A stretch of 64,000 bases of DNA from Climacium dendroides. Lineage: Eukaryota > Streptophyta > Bryopsida > Hypnales > Climaciaceae. The stretch lies in the NCBI GenBank assembly GCA_950106755.1, contig OX467087.1, positions 6,886,047-6,950,046 of the forward strand. Direction: 5' to 3'. Position 1 is the first letter of the stretch. Each line of letters starts with the position of its first letter. Positions 25,271 to 36,967 of the stretch are shown here, piece after piece. The notes under the pieces were generated by a model, which did no database searches, was not told where the DNA came from, and saw only the letters and a list, made by a program, of their open reading frames with translations. The translations under genes and the position numbers were made by a program.

Positions 25271-26212
25271 ACCCCTAAAGCCCTAAATTGTTTTTTTTTA
25301 ACGACATAGCAATTTTGGGCAACTCACTATGAATGGAGTTTTATTTTTTTCCTTAAAATTTTCACACAACATGTGCCTAAGGAATATCTTTCAGACCCAA
25401 CAATTTTCATAACATTTGACTATATGGTTCAAAAGTTATTGTATGATATGTAGTTTTTATCAAAGTGTGGGTAGCTTGGATAACAAAAAAGACTTCTTTA
25501 AAAATCATTTAAAAAATAAATAAAAACTTAAAATTGGTTCTCTAGATTAATATATAGATGGAAAGCTTTGAATAATTTCATTTTGATTTATGAGATGAAA
25601 GTTATAGGAGTTTTAGTTTACAAGTAATTTGTAGGTAGTTATGGAATTTCTATACTAAGATAAACTTTGTAGTCTTTTATTTAATTCAATTTTCAATATT
25701 TTTGGAAAACAATAGAAACATTAGGTGTAGATTGTTTATTACAACATTATAACCATTGGAATTGGCAATTTTCAATTCCATAAATAAATTGTTAACAATT
25801 TAGTATTTTGAATCTTTCTCTACATCTTTCAAGTTACTATTTTTTTCCTATACGTTGTGTAATTCCAAATGATCTAAAAAATTTCAAACATGTAGTCAAT
25901 TTGACATGAAGAATGAATCCAAAGAAGCACCATCATTTTAAACCTTTTTTCATACAAATATGACCTTGTGAAATGCAACTACCTATTTTTTTGCAGGGCC
26001 CCAAAAAGGATTTTTGCCACTTCAAATGCTAATATCTTGCAATTGACACGGTGGGAATTTCTGAATTTTTTCACATCTTTTCATACTAGCATACTACAAG
26101 ATCCTATAGTTACATTTGTCCAAAACTATTTTTTTTCAAAAATTTAGTACATATACTAGAAATAATAGTTTTAGAACATTTTGGTGAAAACATAGTAAAA
26201 AACCTTTAGAGG
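25271..26212. mobile_element. Non-autonomous TIR element, Harbinger-like (copy 2)
   Basis: 942 bp between TTA at 25268-25270 and TTA at 26213-26215. The left end ACCCCTAAAGCCC and the complement of the right end (CCTCTAAAGG) are inverted, as in copy 1 at 2018-2931. The right third aligns well with copy 1: AATATCTTGCAAT, GACACGGT, ACTACAAGATCCTA, TTTAGAGG. No transposase frame. The two copies are considerably diverged, so both are old. Confidence 0.6.
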
Positions 26213-26370
26213 TTAAGAAATGTTGAATCTCAAAAAAGTGTGTTTTACATGAAGATACCTTCCTATTTATCACGATGAGCTCTTATAACATTACTTTAGA
26301 ATGTGTCCAAACAATATATTAATAATATTTTAACGCATTACAATGACGTACAATAATGGGTATTAACAAT

Positions 26371-28290
26371 TGTAGATAAACTTGGGTTCTTATGGATTAG
26401 CAATTGCAATAATATGGATTAATATAATAGGAATACTTCTATTTTGAATTCTTAATAAGTCATTGCAATTGTAGAACGTAAAGGAAAAGTTCTTTAACCA
26501 CATATACAAATGTTTTTCCTCACGCGATAATGTCTAATTACTAGATTTGTCACTCCACTCTTAAAGGCCATAAGGGTTAAGTAGCTCCCAAATTGGTTCT
26601 CTTTAATTCTTTAATTTTTATCTTTAATCTTCCTTTATTTTTTTATCTCCAATTGGGACTCTTTAATTTCTTTAATTCCTTTCTTCCAAATCGGCTTCCA
26701 GCCTTCCACTTGGTACCACAGCCTCCTATTTGGTCTTGTCTGTTCTCTTGAGGATAGCCTGATCTTTATTCACCAACTTGGAATTTGATCTTTTTAACTC
26801 ACATTCTTTTGCAACATTCTTCTTACTACAATATTTGCAATATTTGTAGTCCAACTTGGATTTGACATCCTCCACTTTAGATTCATTCATTTCTTTATCC
26901 TCACTGTAATATTATCCAACTTGGTAAAATCATTCATTCAGTATCCAGTATAGATTTTACAATCCACTCTCAATTCGTACAATCAATTCTCATACTACAA
27001 TGACATACATGCATCCAATTTGGCTCAATTAAAATAACACACACCAACACTTATCCCACTAGGACCAAATCAAACTCAGAATACTCTCATAATTTTCAAC
27101 TGAGATCTCACAAACCAACTTCAGCATCATTCAAACAAATTCAACTTTATAATTTAAATTCATCACATCAATCTTCACATCATACACAAAAAAATATCTC
27201 AATGACAGTACACCAATTTGGTAAGAAAATATATTTCTTAAATTAATTCCAAATTGGTGATTAGATCACTGTTACAACTTGTTCACAATAATTTTCAACA
27301 AAGCCCAGGAAAATGTTCCACGTGATTGCTCCACCAACTAAAATAATATTCCTATTAGGCTCAAACTGCTCAATCAAATATTACTATTTGGCTCACTTTA
27401 CAAACACACAGGATACACATGATTTAAAACTAAACTGCCTGCCAAATTTCCAAATTGTCATCTTTCAAGCACAACTTCTTAATGACATCATTTAATCAAA
27501 CTCTTCTAAGTTCACTCCAACTTGGGTAACTTCTTCAACATAATCTTCACCATTCTGGACACATTCAAACACATTGCCATACACTGGCCCACAAACCACT
27601 CCAACTAGGCCATGAACTCAAACATATAATCACTTCGATTAGAATACAGACTTGACTACAACCACTCCAACCAACTTGGATCACACAGACACAACTCCCA
27701 GACACAACTCCCAACTGGGAAACACACACAAACACAAATACAAACACAAGAAAAAGGAAGCTACACAGCCTTGACCGATTGGGACATGCATTGGACTCTC
27801 TCAAACAGTGGATAAAAGAAAATGAGAGCAAAAACACGACCAAGTAGGAGCCATGGAAGATGAAATCCAACTGCAACAACTGAATCGACTAGCATCAACT
27901 GACTCAACTGACTCCCCTACTAGGAAACTACACATCAACCTGGAATTTCAACTCGGCTTCCACACTGACCTGCCTACTTGGACATAACTCAATGAACATC
28001 CTAATTGGACTGCAATCAACCACCACCAATCGACTAGGAACACCCACCAACCAAGCCAACTGGATATAACTTCAAATCAGCCTCCCATCCAACGAGGACT
28101 TAAAACAATGGCCCTGTCAAAATGAACTCATCATAAAATCACACAAAGACTCCAATTCGGACCGCAATCAAACAACCAAAACCACCCAAATTGACCTCCA
28201 AATAGACTAACTGCTCTCAATTAACTACAAAATGCACTATGATTAGCACAAAAAAATGACAAAAATTTACATCCAACTAGGCTATCTACA
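26371..28290 (-). repeat. 3' LTR of the old element
   Basis: On the minus strand the LTR starts TGTAGATA directly after the purine-rich GTGTAGGGCTA, the same junction seen in the young element (AGGGCTA then TGTAG). It ends at 26371, where the plus strand reads TGTAGATA, giving 8-bp perfect terminal inverted repeats and 1920 bp. The flanking 5 bp is ACAAT (26366-26370); the partner copy is not in the window. The motif array described under findings begins within about 10 bp of this boundary, which supports it. The far boundary is inferred from the inverted repeat only. Confidence 0.65.
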
Positions 28291-28303
28291 TAGCCCTACA
28301 CTT
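28291..28303 (-). promoter_or_regulatory. Polypurine tract of the old element
   Basis: Minus-strand AAGTGTAGGGCTA abuts the LTR start. The last seven bases match those before the 3' LTR of the young element. It would prime plus-strand DNA synthesis. Confidence 0.55.
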
Positions 28304-28329
28304 AGTTGTTTGCATCCCCGCCAAACTAC

Positions 28330-29830
28330 CTATTTGGACTTCAACTTGCAATCCACACCACGCTTGAGAGGAACCATCTGCCGCAACTTGGAATCGCCAG
28401 CCTCCATCTGTAGCCGCCTGGCCAAATTGGCACGGTCTTTCCAAATTGAAACCTGATTGTCATAAAACTGAAATATAGGACTACGCTGAGTATCCAACTC
28501 TACACACGCATCACAAATCATCACGTTATGAGCTCTGGGCAGAAATTGGGTCACGCACATAAGTTCCAGGAGTTGCATACACTTAGCCGAATGGTAATGA
28601 ATTTTGGAAAAAATCTCCATGTCGGTACTAAAACGTGCTCCCACTCGGTAATCCACCACAAATTGGTACTCCTTACACCAACTGGCTAGCACCGCAGCAA
28701 ACACACTAGCTCGGAAACAGATAGGATCTTTGTGGTTCCTGTGCTCCATAGCAAAATCAGAATAGGAATCCACATACTCCAAATAGGTAGTGAACCTGCT
28801 TGGAATAATAGGAAAATTATACCACAATGAATCCAACTTGGCATCCTACCTCCAAAAGTAATGTCGCGGACAAAGACAGAACCGTGGATCAGAAACTACC
28901 GACTTGGGTGGCTCATTTACTCGGGATGCACGCTCCATATGATCCAACTTGTCCAAAGCCACTAGTGGGGCCTTGTGAACTTCACTGTAATTACGTCCCA
29001 ACCACATCACAACATTCCAACTAGGAAATGGCACATCAGATGGTTTGTCAAACAAACTCTCATAATACCCCAAGAATCGGTCATGCAACTCCGAATAGGC
29101 AGAATCCGGTAGTTCCCACGTGACAATACTCTTGGACATCCCTGGTAAAATCGTTACAGCATCACCAATTTAGGGACGTGTGTAGCTCAACTCCGTAGCA
29201 ACATTCCAAATCGGTACTTTCTGCAATTCTCCCTCCTTGAGCTTGGTCGCCAAACTTGCACACATACTTCCGAATTTGGACATATACGTAACATGGTGCA
29301 CATCTACAATATTGCTCTGGACACACCTATCTTGTACATTTGCCACCAATTCGTACATCCAATTTGGCGCCTTGAACACTTCGTCCAATGCTGTAATTGA
29401 CTTCACCCAATCGGTATCTGCCGTCCACAATGCTGGGTTAGATGCCGCCAATGCATTAGGTAGGCCCTCCACCAACTTGGAACCAATGCAAAATCGTTTC
29501 TTTTCCGAATAGGTAGCCGCCATATGACACTGTTATGCTTGAACAACCTCCAACTTGGAATAAAAAAGTAAGCTCCGAGTTCCATAGTCACTGATCAAGG
29601 AAATTGTGGCCAATTTGTCTTTAACTTCTACATCACCTCGAGCCACTATCTCCGTCAATAAGTTCTTGTTCTTCAGTTGGACAGCGCGACTCCAAATTGT
29701 CTTAAATTTGGCCTTTGAGAGGCTCTCCATAAACTTCAATCCAGTATGGAGGAAGAAAACTTCTCGCTCCTAGGCATACGCAAACTCCAATTTGGTTGTT
29801 AGAGGAATTCGCAAAGACAATGCTGCCAAA
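28330..29830 (-). pseudogene. ORF3 C-terminal half, old element
   Basis: One continuous frame broken only by stops at 29533 (TAA), 29170 (TAA) and 28846 (TAG), ending TAG at 28330-28332. It aligns with residues from about 440 to the end of the young element's ORF3. Shared landmarks are [FV]W.RA...N..L..E.., RFLG.Y or QFLGKY, PSW....WLG, FC.C.R.Y.W, YN[FW]P[IV]IP..FTT, YSDF, DP[IV]CFRA.VF, YHSA......LELM..T.FL. No signal peptide, transmembrane segment or known catalytic motif is visible, so it does not look like an envelope protein. It is cut from its N-terminal half by the hAT element ending at 29839. Confidence 0.8.
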
Positions 29831-29906
29831 TCGTCGACCAGGTTTTTTTTTTCGTTTTTTGTAAATGGATGAGAAGGCAATAATACATCTGTGGTCATTG
29901 CCAAAG

Positions 29907-30074
29907 TGGCGATGTATCGCACTTCTGTTCAGTTTCAGGGTGGCGACTCCTAGAAAATTTCCAGTGTTATGTGTGGCGAAATATTTGGGGCTGCTAGTTT
30001 CTTTTGGGCGACAAATTTTGAAGCAATAACTTAAGTTTGGCGAGCTCTGAAAATTGCAGTTGGGGCTTTGGCGA
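29907..30074. repeat. Left subterminal TGGCGA cluster of the hAT element
   Basis: TGGCGA at 29907, 29941, 29974, 30038 and 30069, with related GGGCGA near 30006, all within 240 bp of the left end. Subterminal motif clusters are transposase binding sites in Ac-type hAT elements; the motif here is specific to this element. Confidence 0.65.
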
Positions 30075-30371
30075 CATCACAAAAACCGCAGTGCCTCACT
30101 TTGGCAACATCAAAGAAGACAAGGTGCTGAATAAGGTGCAAATGAAAACAAATAATGAATAGCAAAAATAGTTTCGGCCTACATCATTCATGACCATGGA
30201 ATAACAAGGTCTGGTATACTACATGCAATACATGCATGTACTGAACTACTCATAAAAAATATCAGAAAATTACCCTCATAAACATGGCTTGGCTAGCTCA
30301 CTACGCTACTTGTTTACTACTGTTGTCGAGGTCTGCACTACTTGCCTCCTATTACCTGCCACAATTGCAAC

Positions 30372-33300
30372 CTAATTGCCAGCCAAATATCTGCCTCTCC
30401 CACCTGAAACAAACCATTCATCAAAGACACTTTGATAAGGAAAACTTTCTAGTGTGAAAATGCGCTGTAAATACATTCCCACAACGACTTCAAGATTCTC
30501 ATCAAGGCTATTCCGTAACTTAGACTTCAAGAAGCCCACGTTGGAGAACAACCGTTTATCTTCCACTGATCCAATGACCTGCACTAGGGCCATTTCGGCC
30601 AGCTTCAGGAATTCTCCGAAGTTTTGGGTCAAGCTGTTGTTGCTGTCAAGCACACGCCACAATTTGGTCAGGGGGTTCAGATCATAAGGAGGTTGCATTG
30701 CTACCCTGGAATTCGACTTCATGCAAGTCTTGAAAAGCCCACGTTGGGACATGAGAGCATCAGAGTTGATTAGAAGGGAGATGAACATCTTCTGATCTCC
30801 CTCCCCCAAAATCTTCCCATGCCCGTATGAATCCATCAAGATCCTCATATGTTTGTCAAACATATCCTCTGCACCAACGCCACACCAATACTAGGGGTAG
30901 AGAATTCCAAGTGCGTTCATGACATGGTGAGTAGGAAATCGATCATCTAGCTCCTCCACTAGCATCTTCGTTGTAGCTGTCATGACAAGAGGAAGTTAGT
31001 GGCAAGAACTTCAACAAAATGTGAGTAATGAAATAAATTCAATGCACCTCAAGGACTCACAAAGGATTGGTAAGCTTTCAACAAAATGAAAAGAAGGTAA
31101 TGGATCCAAGAGCACCTATACATTCGGCCTTTACTTTCGTGAGCAGAGAAGCCTACAATATGCGATCAACTGGACCACCTTTGTGCTCCGCATGGATTTG
31201 GTCACCGTGACAAATAAAAGTTAGAACGGCAGAGTCGTCATTCAAATCCATTATCCACTTAATGTGGATTTGCTCGTGACTACAATCCAGGAGGTTGTTA
31301 AAACTCCAAAATTCATCTGAGCTGTAGGCAGTGGCCTTATCTTCATACATTCTGTACAGTGAAGCCTGACACACTTTGACTGCTGCAACAAAATCGCAAA
31401 TATATACATCACGCTTCTGGGCAAAGACCACCAATGTATCAATTGCCTCCAGTAAAGGCAGAAGAGTATACATGCCCAACATGGTGTATGGATCCAGCAA
31501 TAACACTAGGCAAGCCTGCACAGACATAGAAAATGCCCAAGACGTTTAGTACTACAGAATATGAATAAAAAAGATGCAAGATACATCATGAAAATGAACA
31601 TGTGTATTTCACAGATGAGGTTTCAGAATTCCTTACCTCAGCCTTCATATTGTCGTTTAAGTCTGCCGTCATTTTATACAACAGAGTGCGGTATTCTGAC
31701 AAAAGCCTCCAAAGAGGCTCAATCAGACTCACCCACCGTGTTTGTACATTGTGAAGCATCTTCAAGCCCTGTGTTTCCGTCAATTCTGCCAACTGTCGAA
31801 ACTCTTCAAGTCTCTTCGGACCTTTGCTGAAGTATGCTTGGGTCACTCCCAACAGCTTCTCGATAGATACAAAATTGCCAAGGCTTGACAAAGCCTTGAA
31901 GGCCAAGTTGCACCTGTGCGCCACACAATGGACACCGATTGCAAAAGGGGCATGCTTTTCTTTCATTTGTGTAGTTACGCCTGATCTCGAACCTTGCAAC
32001 GTTAATGCACCATCGGCACCGAAGCTCACCAATTTCCGAGCAATACTCTCAGAATCTAACCCACCTCCACTAGCGACTGAGTCGATGATCAACTTCGTCA
32101 AATTCTCAGCAGTCGGGGGACACTGAACTTGTTGTAGAGCTACCAACATTGGAACTCTAATCCAATCTTGAACAATGTATACATGCACAGATAAGACGCT
32201 GGTATTGTCTACTGCAGTGACTTCATCTATACTTACGGCCAGATAGCGAGCCAAACTTATCAACTTCCGCATCTCTTGTACAACCTGTTTATACATGTAG
32301 CCAGCCATGACCCACCCGGAATTGTTGCACCAATGGGCAAATGGCAAATCAGGGACATTCAATAACTTATACAACTTCACACGCGACTCATACTCTAGCA
32401 TTGGACGACCGTCAGTAAGAAGTTGAAAAATGGTAGCGAATTGAACCCTCTTCTTTCGAGCCTCCATTGTCATGCACTGGTTTAACTGTTGAATCACCGT
32501 GGCTGGTGGCTTCGCTGCATACAATCGGAGGTTCTTCCGATGTTTGCATTGAGTTGCAATATACTGCTCTCCCTGCTTCACCTTGAAGTGCGGCATATCT
32601 CTTTCAGCTATCCTCTTTCCATCATGTTTGAAGAGTGTATCTGATTTTGGAGCCATGATGCATGGTTTCCGATCAATTGCACCGCAGACCTTACATTTGA
32701 CCATGTGAAGGATCCCATCTGAGGCCATTATGCCCTCCGCCCACGGAAGTTTGGCGGCCCAAATGGTTTGGAACTTCCGATGTTGGTCATACCTCTTCTG
32801 CGCCTCGGATTTCCTTATCTTTGCTCTACCATGTCTTGTGGCACCTCGTTTCATAGGAGGCGATTGAAAATCGGAGTCATCAAAACCTTCACAATCATCG
32901 GGTATTTCACGAACATCTTTGCTATCCTGATCAGCATTATCAGACTCTGATGACAGAGTTATGAGAGGAGACTTAGATGCCAAGATTTTTGTATCACCAG
33001 AGCCAGACGAAGAACCCGTTACTCTATCTGATTCACCAGACAAACCTTTGTATCCAAAGCGGGTACTCGAGTCAGGACTCGGGTAATCTTCCACCGAATT
33101 CAACTCCGCTCTGGGGACCTCCGGCAACGACCCATCGAAAACCATGGACAGAGGTTGTCCCCCGCATGCACCTCGAGAAGATTGAAAGTAACTCCTCATA
33201 GTTTTTTTAGCTGCTTCCACCCTTCGTTGCTCAATGAGTTTCCCTTTGCGTTTCAACTCACTCCATGCCAACTCCAATGCCTCGCTCGTTGCTTTCTGAG

Positions 33301-33397
33301 CTTCCTTCGTCGCTGATCTTGCAAGAGAAGCAGCCCGCACTGCCTTCCCCATGACATCCTCTCCCGAACCCTCAGCAGTAGACTCCATCGCAAACAA
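30372..33397 (-). pseudogene. hAT transposase, three exons, two in-frame stops
   Basis: Exon 1 33397-31637, exon 2 31515-31116, exon 3 30976-30372. Introns of 121 and 139 bp have GT-AG ends (donor GAG|GTAAGG, acceptor TGTGCAG; donor ATAG|GTGCTC, acceptor ATGACAG) and preserve frame. Exon 1 encodes a charged N-terminus, a zinc-finger-like KCKVC...H segment, the SIDEVT and SFGADGA blocks that carry the family's catalytic Asp residues, and the CVAHRCNLA motif. Exon 3 carries the C-terminal hAT dimerisation block (EDKRLFSNVGFLKSKLRNSL). It resembles the ZNF862/KRBA2-like hAT lineage. TAG codons at 31153-31155 and near 30893 interrupt the frame; the second replaces the Gln of a PQYW-like motif, a CAG to TAG change. 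ATG at 33397 or 33388 could be the start. Confidence 0.85.
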
Positions 33398-33757
33398 TTG
33401 TTAGTGAAAGCACACTCTCTCGGTGATCGTGCACACCCACCTAAAATGCGGCAAACATATACCTCACAAACACTCAATTTCTGTAGCAACAAAGGAGATT
33501 TATATAAAACAAAGTGGTGACAGTCCTTTTTTCGCCCCACAAAATTACATCTTGTGCGCCCATGAACACACAATGCCTCCATTGCATCAAACATTAAATG
33601 TGAAAGAATGAAAGCTGTAGAACATGGAATTGAAGAAGACTTCGTGGACAACAATCCCTTTGTCTCAACCGCCAGAGTACACCCTAGGAATCGCGAGGAA
33701 GCTATGAAGCACTCCTTGAACTTAAACCACAGGACAAACCCCACTCGCTGAAGTAAA

Positions 33758-34108
33758 TGGCGATCGTAAGTGCTCAACTTTCGCCAGTACATGGCGATAT
33801 GAAGACCACTCCTCAACGCAATTGGCGACATTACTGCAACCCCTAGCGTCTCAATTGGCGATCAACATGTACAATGAGGAGATCAAATGGCAAGGAAACT
33901 TGACGCACAGGAGATTACGAGTGCGAGAGTGGATCAAACATGGCGACCAATCTGAAGTACTGGGCGCCCAACCCTAATCCTGTTGGCGACATGGCCGGCC
34001 AGGGACGAGGTGATGGACACCCACCTGGCCACAGGGGGTCATGTCAAGCCGCCCAAGTAGCGATGTGGCCCCCTTTTTGCCTTATTTTTTCAATATGTCA
34101 TTTCGCCA
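33758..34108. repeat. Right subterminal TGGCGA cluster of the hAT element
   Basis: TGGCGA at 33758, 33792, 33823, 33856, 33941 and 33984, plus the complement TCGCCA at 33781 and 34103, all within 410 bp of the right end. Together with the left cluster this is far denser than in the element's interior. Confidence 0.65.
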
Positions 34109-34169
34109 GTCTGGCTGACCTAGTGCAAATTGGCACCAGGCGGCCAAAAAAAAAAGCCCTGTCGTCGAC

Positions 34170-35505
34170 ATGAAGTACTCGCTAGCACCTCCAACTTAGA
34201 CTCGGTTTCAACTTGCTCTGGCTGCCTGAAGCTTCACTCCAATCTTGGCGCCTCTGGTTCACACGTTGCAACTCGGCCTCAATTCCAACTAGCTCTTCCT
34301 GCTTCAAAGTAATCAGCTCTTCTTCCGACTCTGATCCCGATTTGGCAATGGCTTGCCGCAACTTAGCACCCTAGTCTTCCAACTTGCACTCCATTCCTTT
34401 TACACGGCCCTGCAACTCCAATTTGGCATTTTTCTCGGCCTCGGCTTTTCTCTCCAAACGCTCCACCTTCAATCGGAATTCTTCAATTTGGTCCAACATA
34501 TCCTACTGCTCCACCGCTACTTGGATCTCATACTGCACTTGCTCCTCCTTGACTGTTTCCAATTCAGCCTTGAGTTGAGTGACCTTTTCAACCAATTGGG
34601 AATTCTGTTTCCGCACTTGCTCCATCTGCACAAGGTTGAATTGATCCAATTTGGATAACATTTGCTCCAACTGGGACTTAAACTGCCCAACTGTTTGTGG
34701 AGGCACGTACTACTTGGCTAGATTGTCCCAACTCAAGCTATGGAACCGCTTGCGACTCTGACAGGTGCTTGCAGCTTGCCTCCACCAAATAGGACAACAA
34801 TTTGGCGCCTTTCAAAATGCCACCTTGTATCTTCTTGAAATCCACCACCGCTACATGCAACTTACGCGAAAGAAATACAGCCCAATTGATTTTCATGCCA
34901 CCCCGCACTGCCATCACCACTCGGAGATTGCCTTTGGAAATGACTCCATCTGACTACTCCAACAGCAAATTGGACATTACCAACTTGATCCATGAATGCC
35001 AAATAGGTTTAATGTACTGCAACTCCCATCCATCTTGCATCAGCTGCTCCTTTGGGCATTCATCCTCCAAGCACTCCATCACCGAATTGGTAACGTCTTC
35101 TTGCACTGCCCACACCGATGATCCCAAATTGAGGAGTAAAAATACCTCAGCAATCCGATTTGGATGCAACTCTATTGGCTCGCCACGAAACATGCCCTGT
35201 CGCTGAGGAATCACGTAGGACATTGTAAAAACCTCCAACTTGTTTAAATCTTCTTTGCCCATATTCTTTACCACTTGGAAAAAGTCCCACAACTCGGCCT
35301 GTCAAAGCTTCAGTTGCTTCGCCTCTTCCAAATTTGTCAAGTCCACCGCTGTAGTTTCCTCCACAACAATTTCTGCATTGGGCAAGGCAATTGCTGCTTG
35401 CCTTTCGTCTCCCAATCTTGGTTTTTTCTCTGTACGCTTCTCAGGCTCGACCAACTGGATTTCTTGCTCCATTGGGTCTCTTCTTGCCTCACTTTGGTCC
35501 GACAT
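34170..35505 (-). pseudogene. ORF3 N-terminal half, old element
   Basis: ATG at 35505 opens a frame with a charged start, then the block [IM]W[DE]F followed by PNRIAEVF, matching CISPKKIAELF in the young ORF3, then INWA...LS with LLSYLVEASCKH, matching VDWA with LLSALCEQV. A Gln/Glu/Leu-rich coiled coil follows (34706-34503). Stops lie at 35302 (TGA), 34954 (TAG), 34738 (TAG) and 34503 (TAG), with one frameshift between 34738 and 34706; after it the frame matches that of the C-terminal half once the hAT element is removed. A structural or nucleic-acid-binding accessory role is possible but unproven. Confidence 0.75.
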
Positions 35506-36967
35506 TGTACCTGCACAACACAAGCTCACAACTCTTTTGACAAATGCTCCAATTCAGAATGGCAAAACCTCATTGTTCACTCGACACAAGCTTCAAGCTT
35601 TAAACTTCAACTCAAATTCTCACTGGTCCCAACCAATAGGCAAAAACCCTCTCCAAATTGGATCACAAAAACACAAATTGCGACTTGCACCACACAGGGC
35701 TACACTCTCTCTCGCCCAACAATCAAGACACTCTGCATTACACCAATTTATCCTATTCGGACCTCAATAGATACAATGCGACTCACTTCAGACCCAATTT
35801 GGACTTGCCTCGTCTTCGCCCATAATACAGCTTCCAAATTAGATTCTTTGACACCCTCACAATGATTCCTGCTAACAACTCTGCAAACTTGCAATGACAC
35901 CTTAATTCCTAATTAGATTGACACTTTTGTAAGAACAACCAAAAACAACGCTTCCCACTAGTTCACAATATTGCACTCCAAATTAGATGAAAAAACCTTC
36001 TACTTTCTCCTTTTGTCCACTTGCACAAAAAACCAACTTTGGACACAACCAACTTGGTAAAACACAACCCTGCTTACAAATAGAAGGCAAAAACTCTCTC
36101 AACTCGGCAATGCTCACTGCACTCAGGTTGCGCTGAGACACCTTCCTCAGACCCAACTTGGACTCAAACCAACAGTTATGCCAACGTCAAAACTCTAATC
36201 GGACACAATTCTCTACACACTAGCAATTCTCAATCTCACAACACCCAACACCAATGAAATCAACAATGCCACCAAAACTTCTCTCACTCTCGACCAAATC
36301 AGAACAACACACATATAATTTGTACAATACACTCCTCTTCTTGCAACCCAACTGCGCTATTCCTTCCCAAATTGCAACAACCCATCTAATTTGGTTTTTG
36401 TTCCACTTGATCTCCCCCGATTTGGATCCACAATTTGGTGGCTTGAACAATGATTCTGATTTGAATTGATACCCTTGGAAATCAATGAGGTCCCGATCAC
36501 TTTTCATCCAAATTGGGCTTTTCATTTACAACTTGAGTGTCTTTTCTGTAACTTCCAGCCGTTTTCTCCTTTTTTTTTTTGGTATTATTATTTTTTATAA
36601 TCCTCTTCTTTAAAAGGTTACTATATCTATAACTATAGTTCTACATAAGTTTTTAATTTTGGAATCTATATATTTTTACTGTTATTTTTATTTTTATTTA
36701 TAGTACTTTTAATTGCTTATCTTTATATATATTATTATAATATATATATATATATTTTTTAAAATTTTTAAAATTTAAAATTTAAAATTTTTTAAAATTT
36801 AAATTTAAAATTTTTTAAAATTTAAATTTAAATTTTTTTTAAAAAATTTTAAATTTTAAATTTAAATTTTTAAATTTTTTTTTAAAATTAAAAATTTCAT
36901 AGCTATAATCTAGTTAAGGTTTCTATAAATATGACTACACCCCCAATTAAAAATGCCGCCCCCAACA
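35506..36967 (-). other. Spacer between pol and ORF3, old element
   Basis: About 1.46 kb with no sustained frame on the minus strand. It corresponds to the 1.3-kb noncoding spacer at 52463-53763 in the young element. The near-palindrome array continues to about 36.53 kb. Purine-rich runs TTGGGGGCGG and TTGGGGGTG lie just after the pol stop on the minus strand. Confidence 0.6.
36722..36897. repeat. 176-bp stretch without G or C
   Basis: Every base from 36722 to 36897 is A or T: an (AT)n run followed by irregular AAATTTAAA palindromic units. It would melt easily and can form cruciforms. It lies in the spacer downstream of old pol. Confidence 0.95.

Larger units (their letters stand above)
29839..34161 (-). 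mobile_element. hAT DNA transposon
   Basis: 4323 bp flanked by identical 8-bp target duplications TCGTCGAC (29831-29838 and 34162-34169). The ends are short imperfect inverted repeats, CAGG followed by a T-run at the left and A-run then CCCTG at the right. An 8-bp duplication and CAGG-type ends are the signature of the hAT superfamily. It encodes a three-exon transposase on the minus strand and carries clusters of TGGCGA near both ends. It lies inside ORF3 of the old retroelement; removing it and one duplication rejoins the two ORF3 halves. Confidence 0.92.

Noticed and set aside
28256..36469. Plus-strand ORFs across the old element
   Set aside because: All lie opposite minus-strand pol, ORF3 or hAT coding sequence and show no family features.
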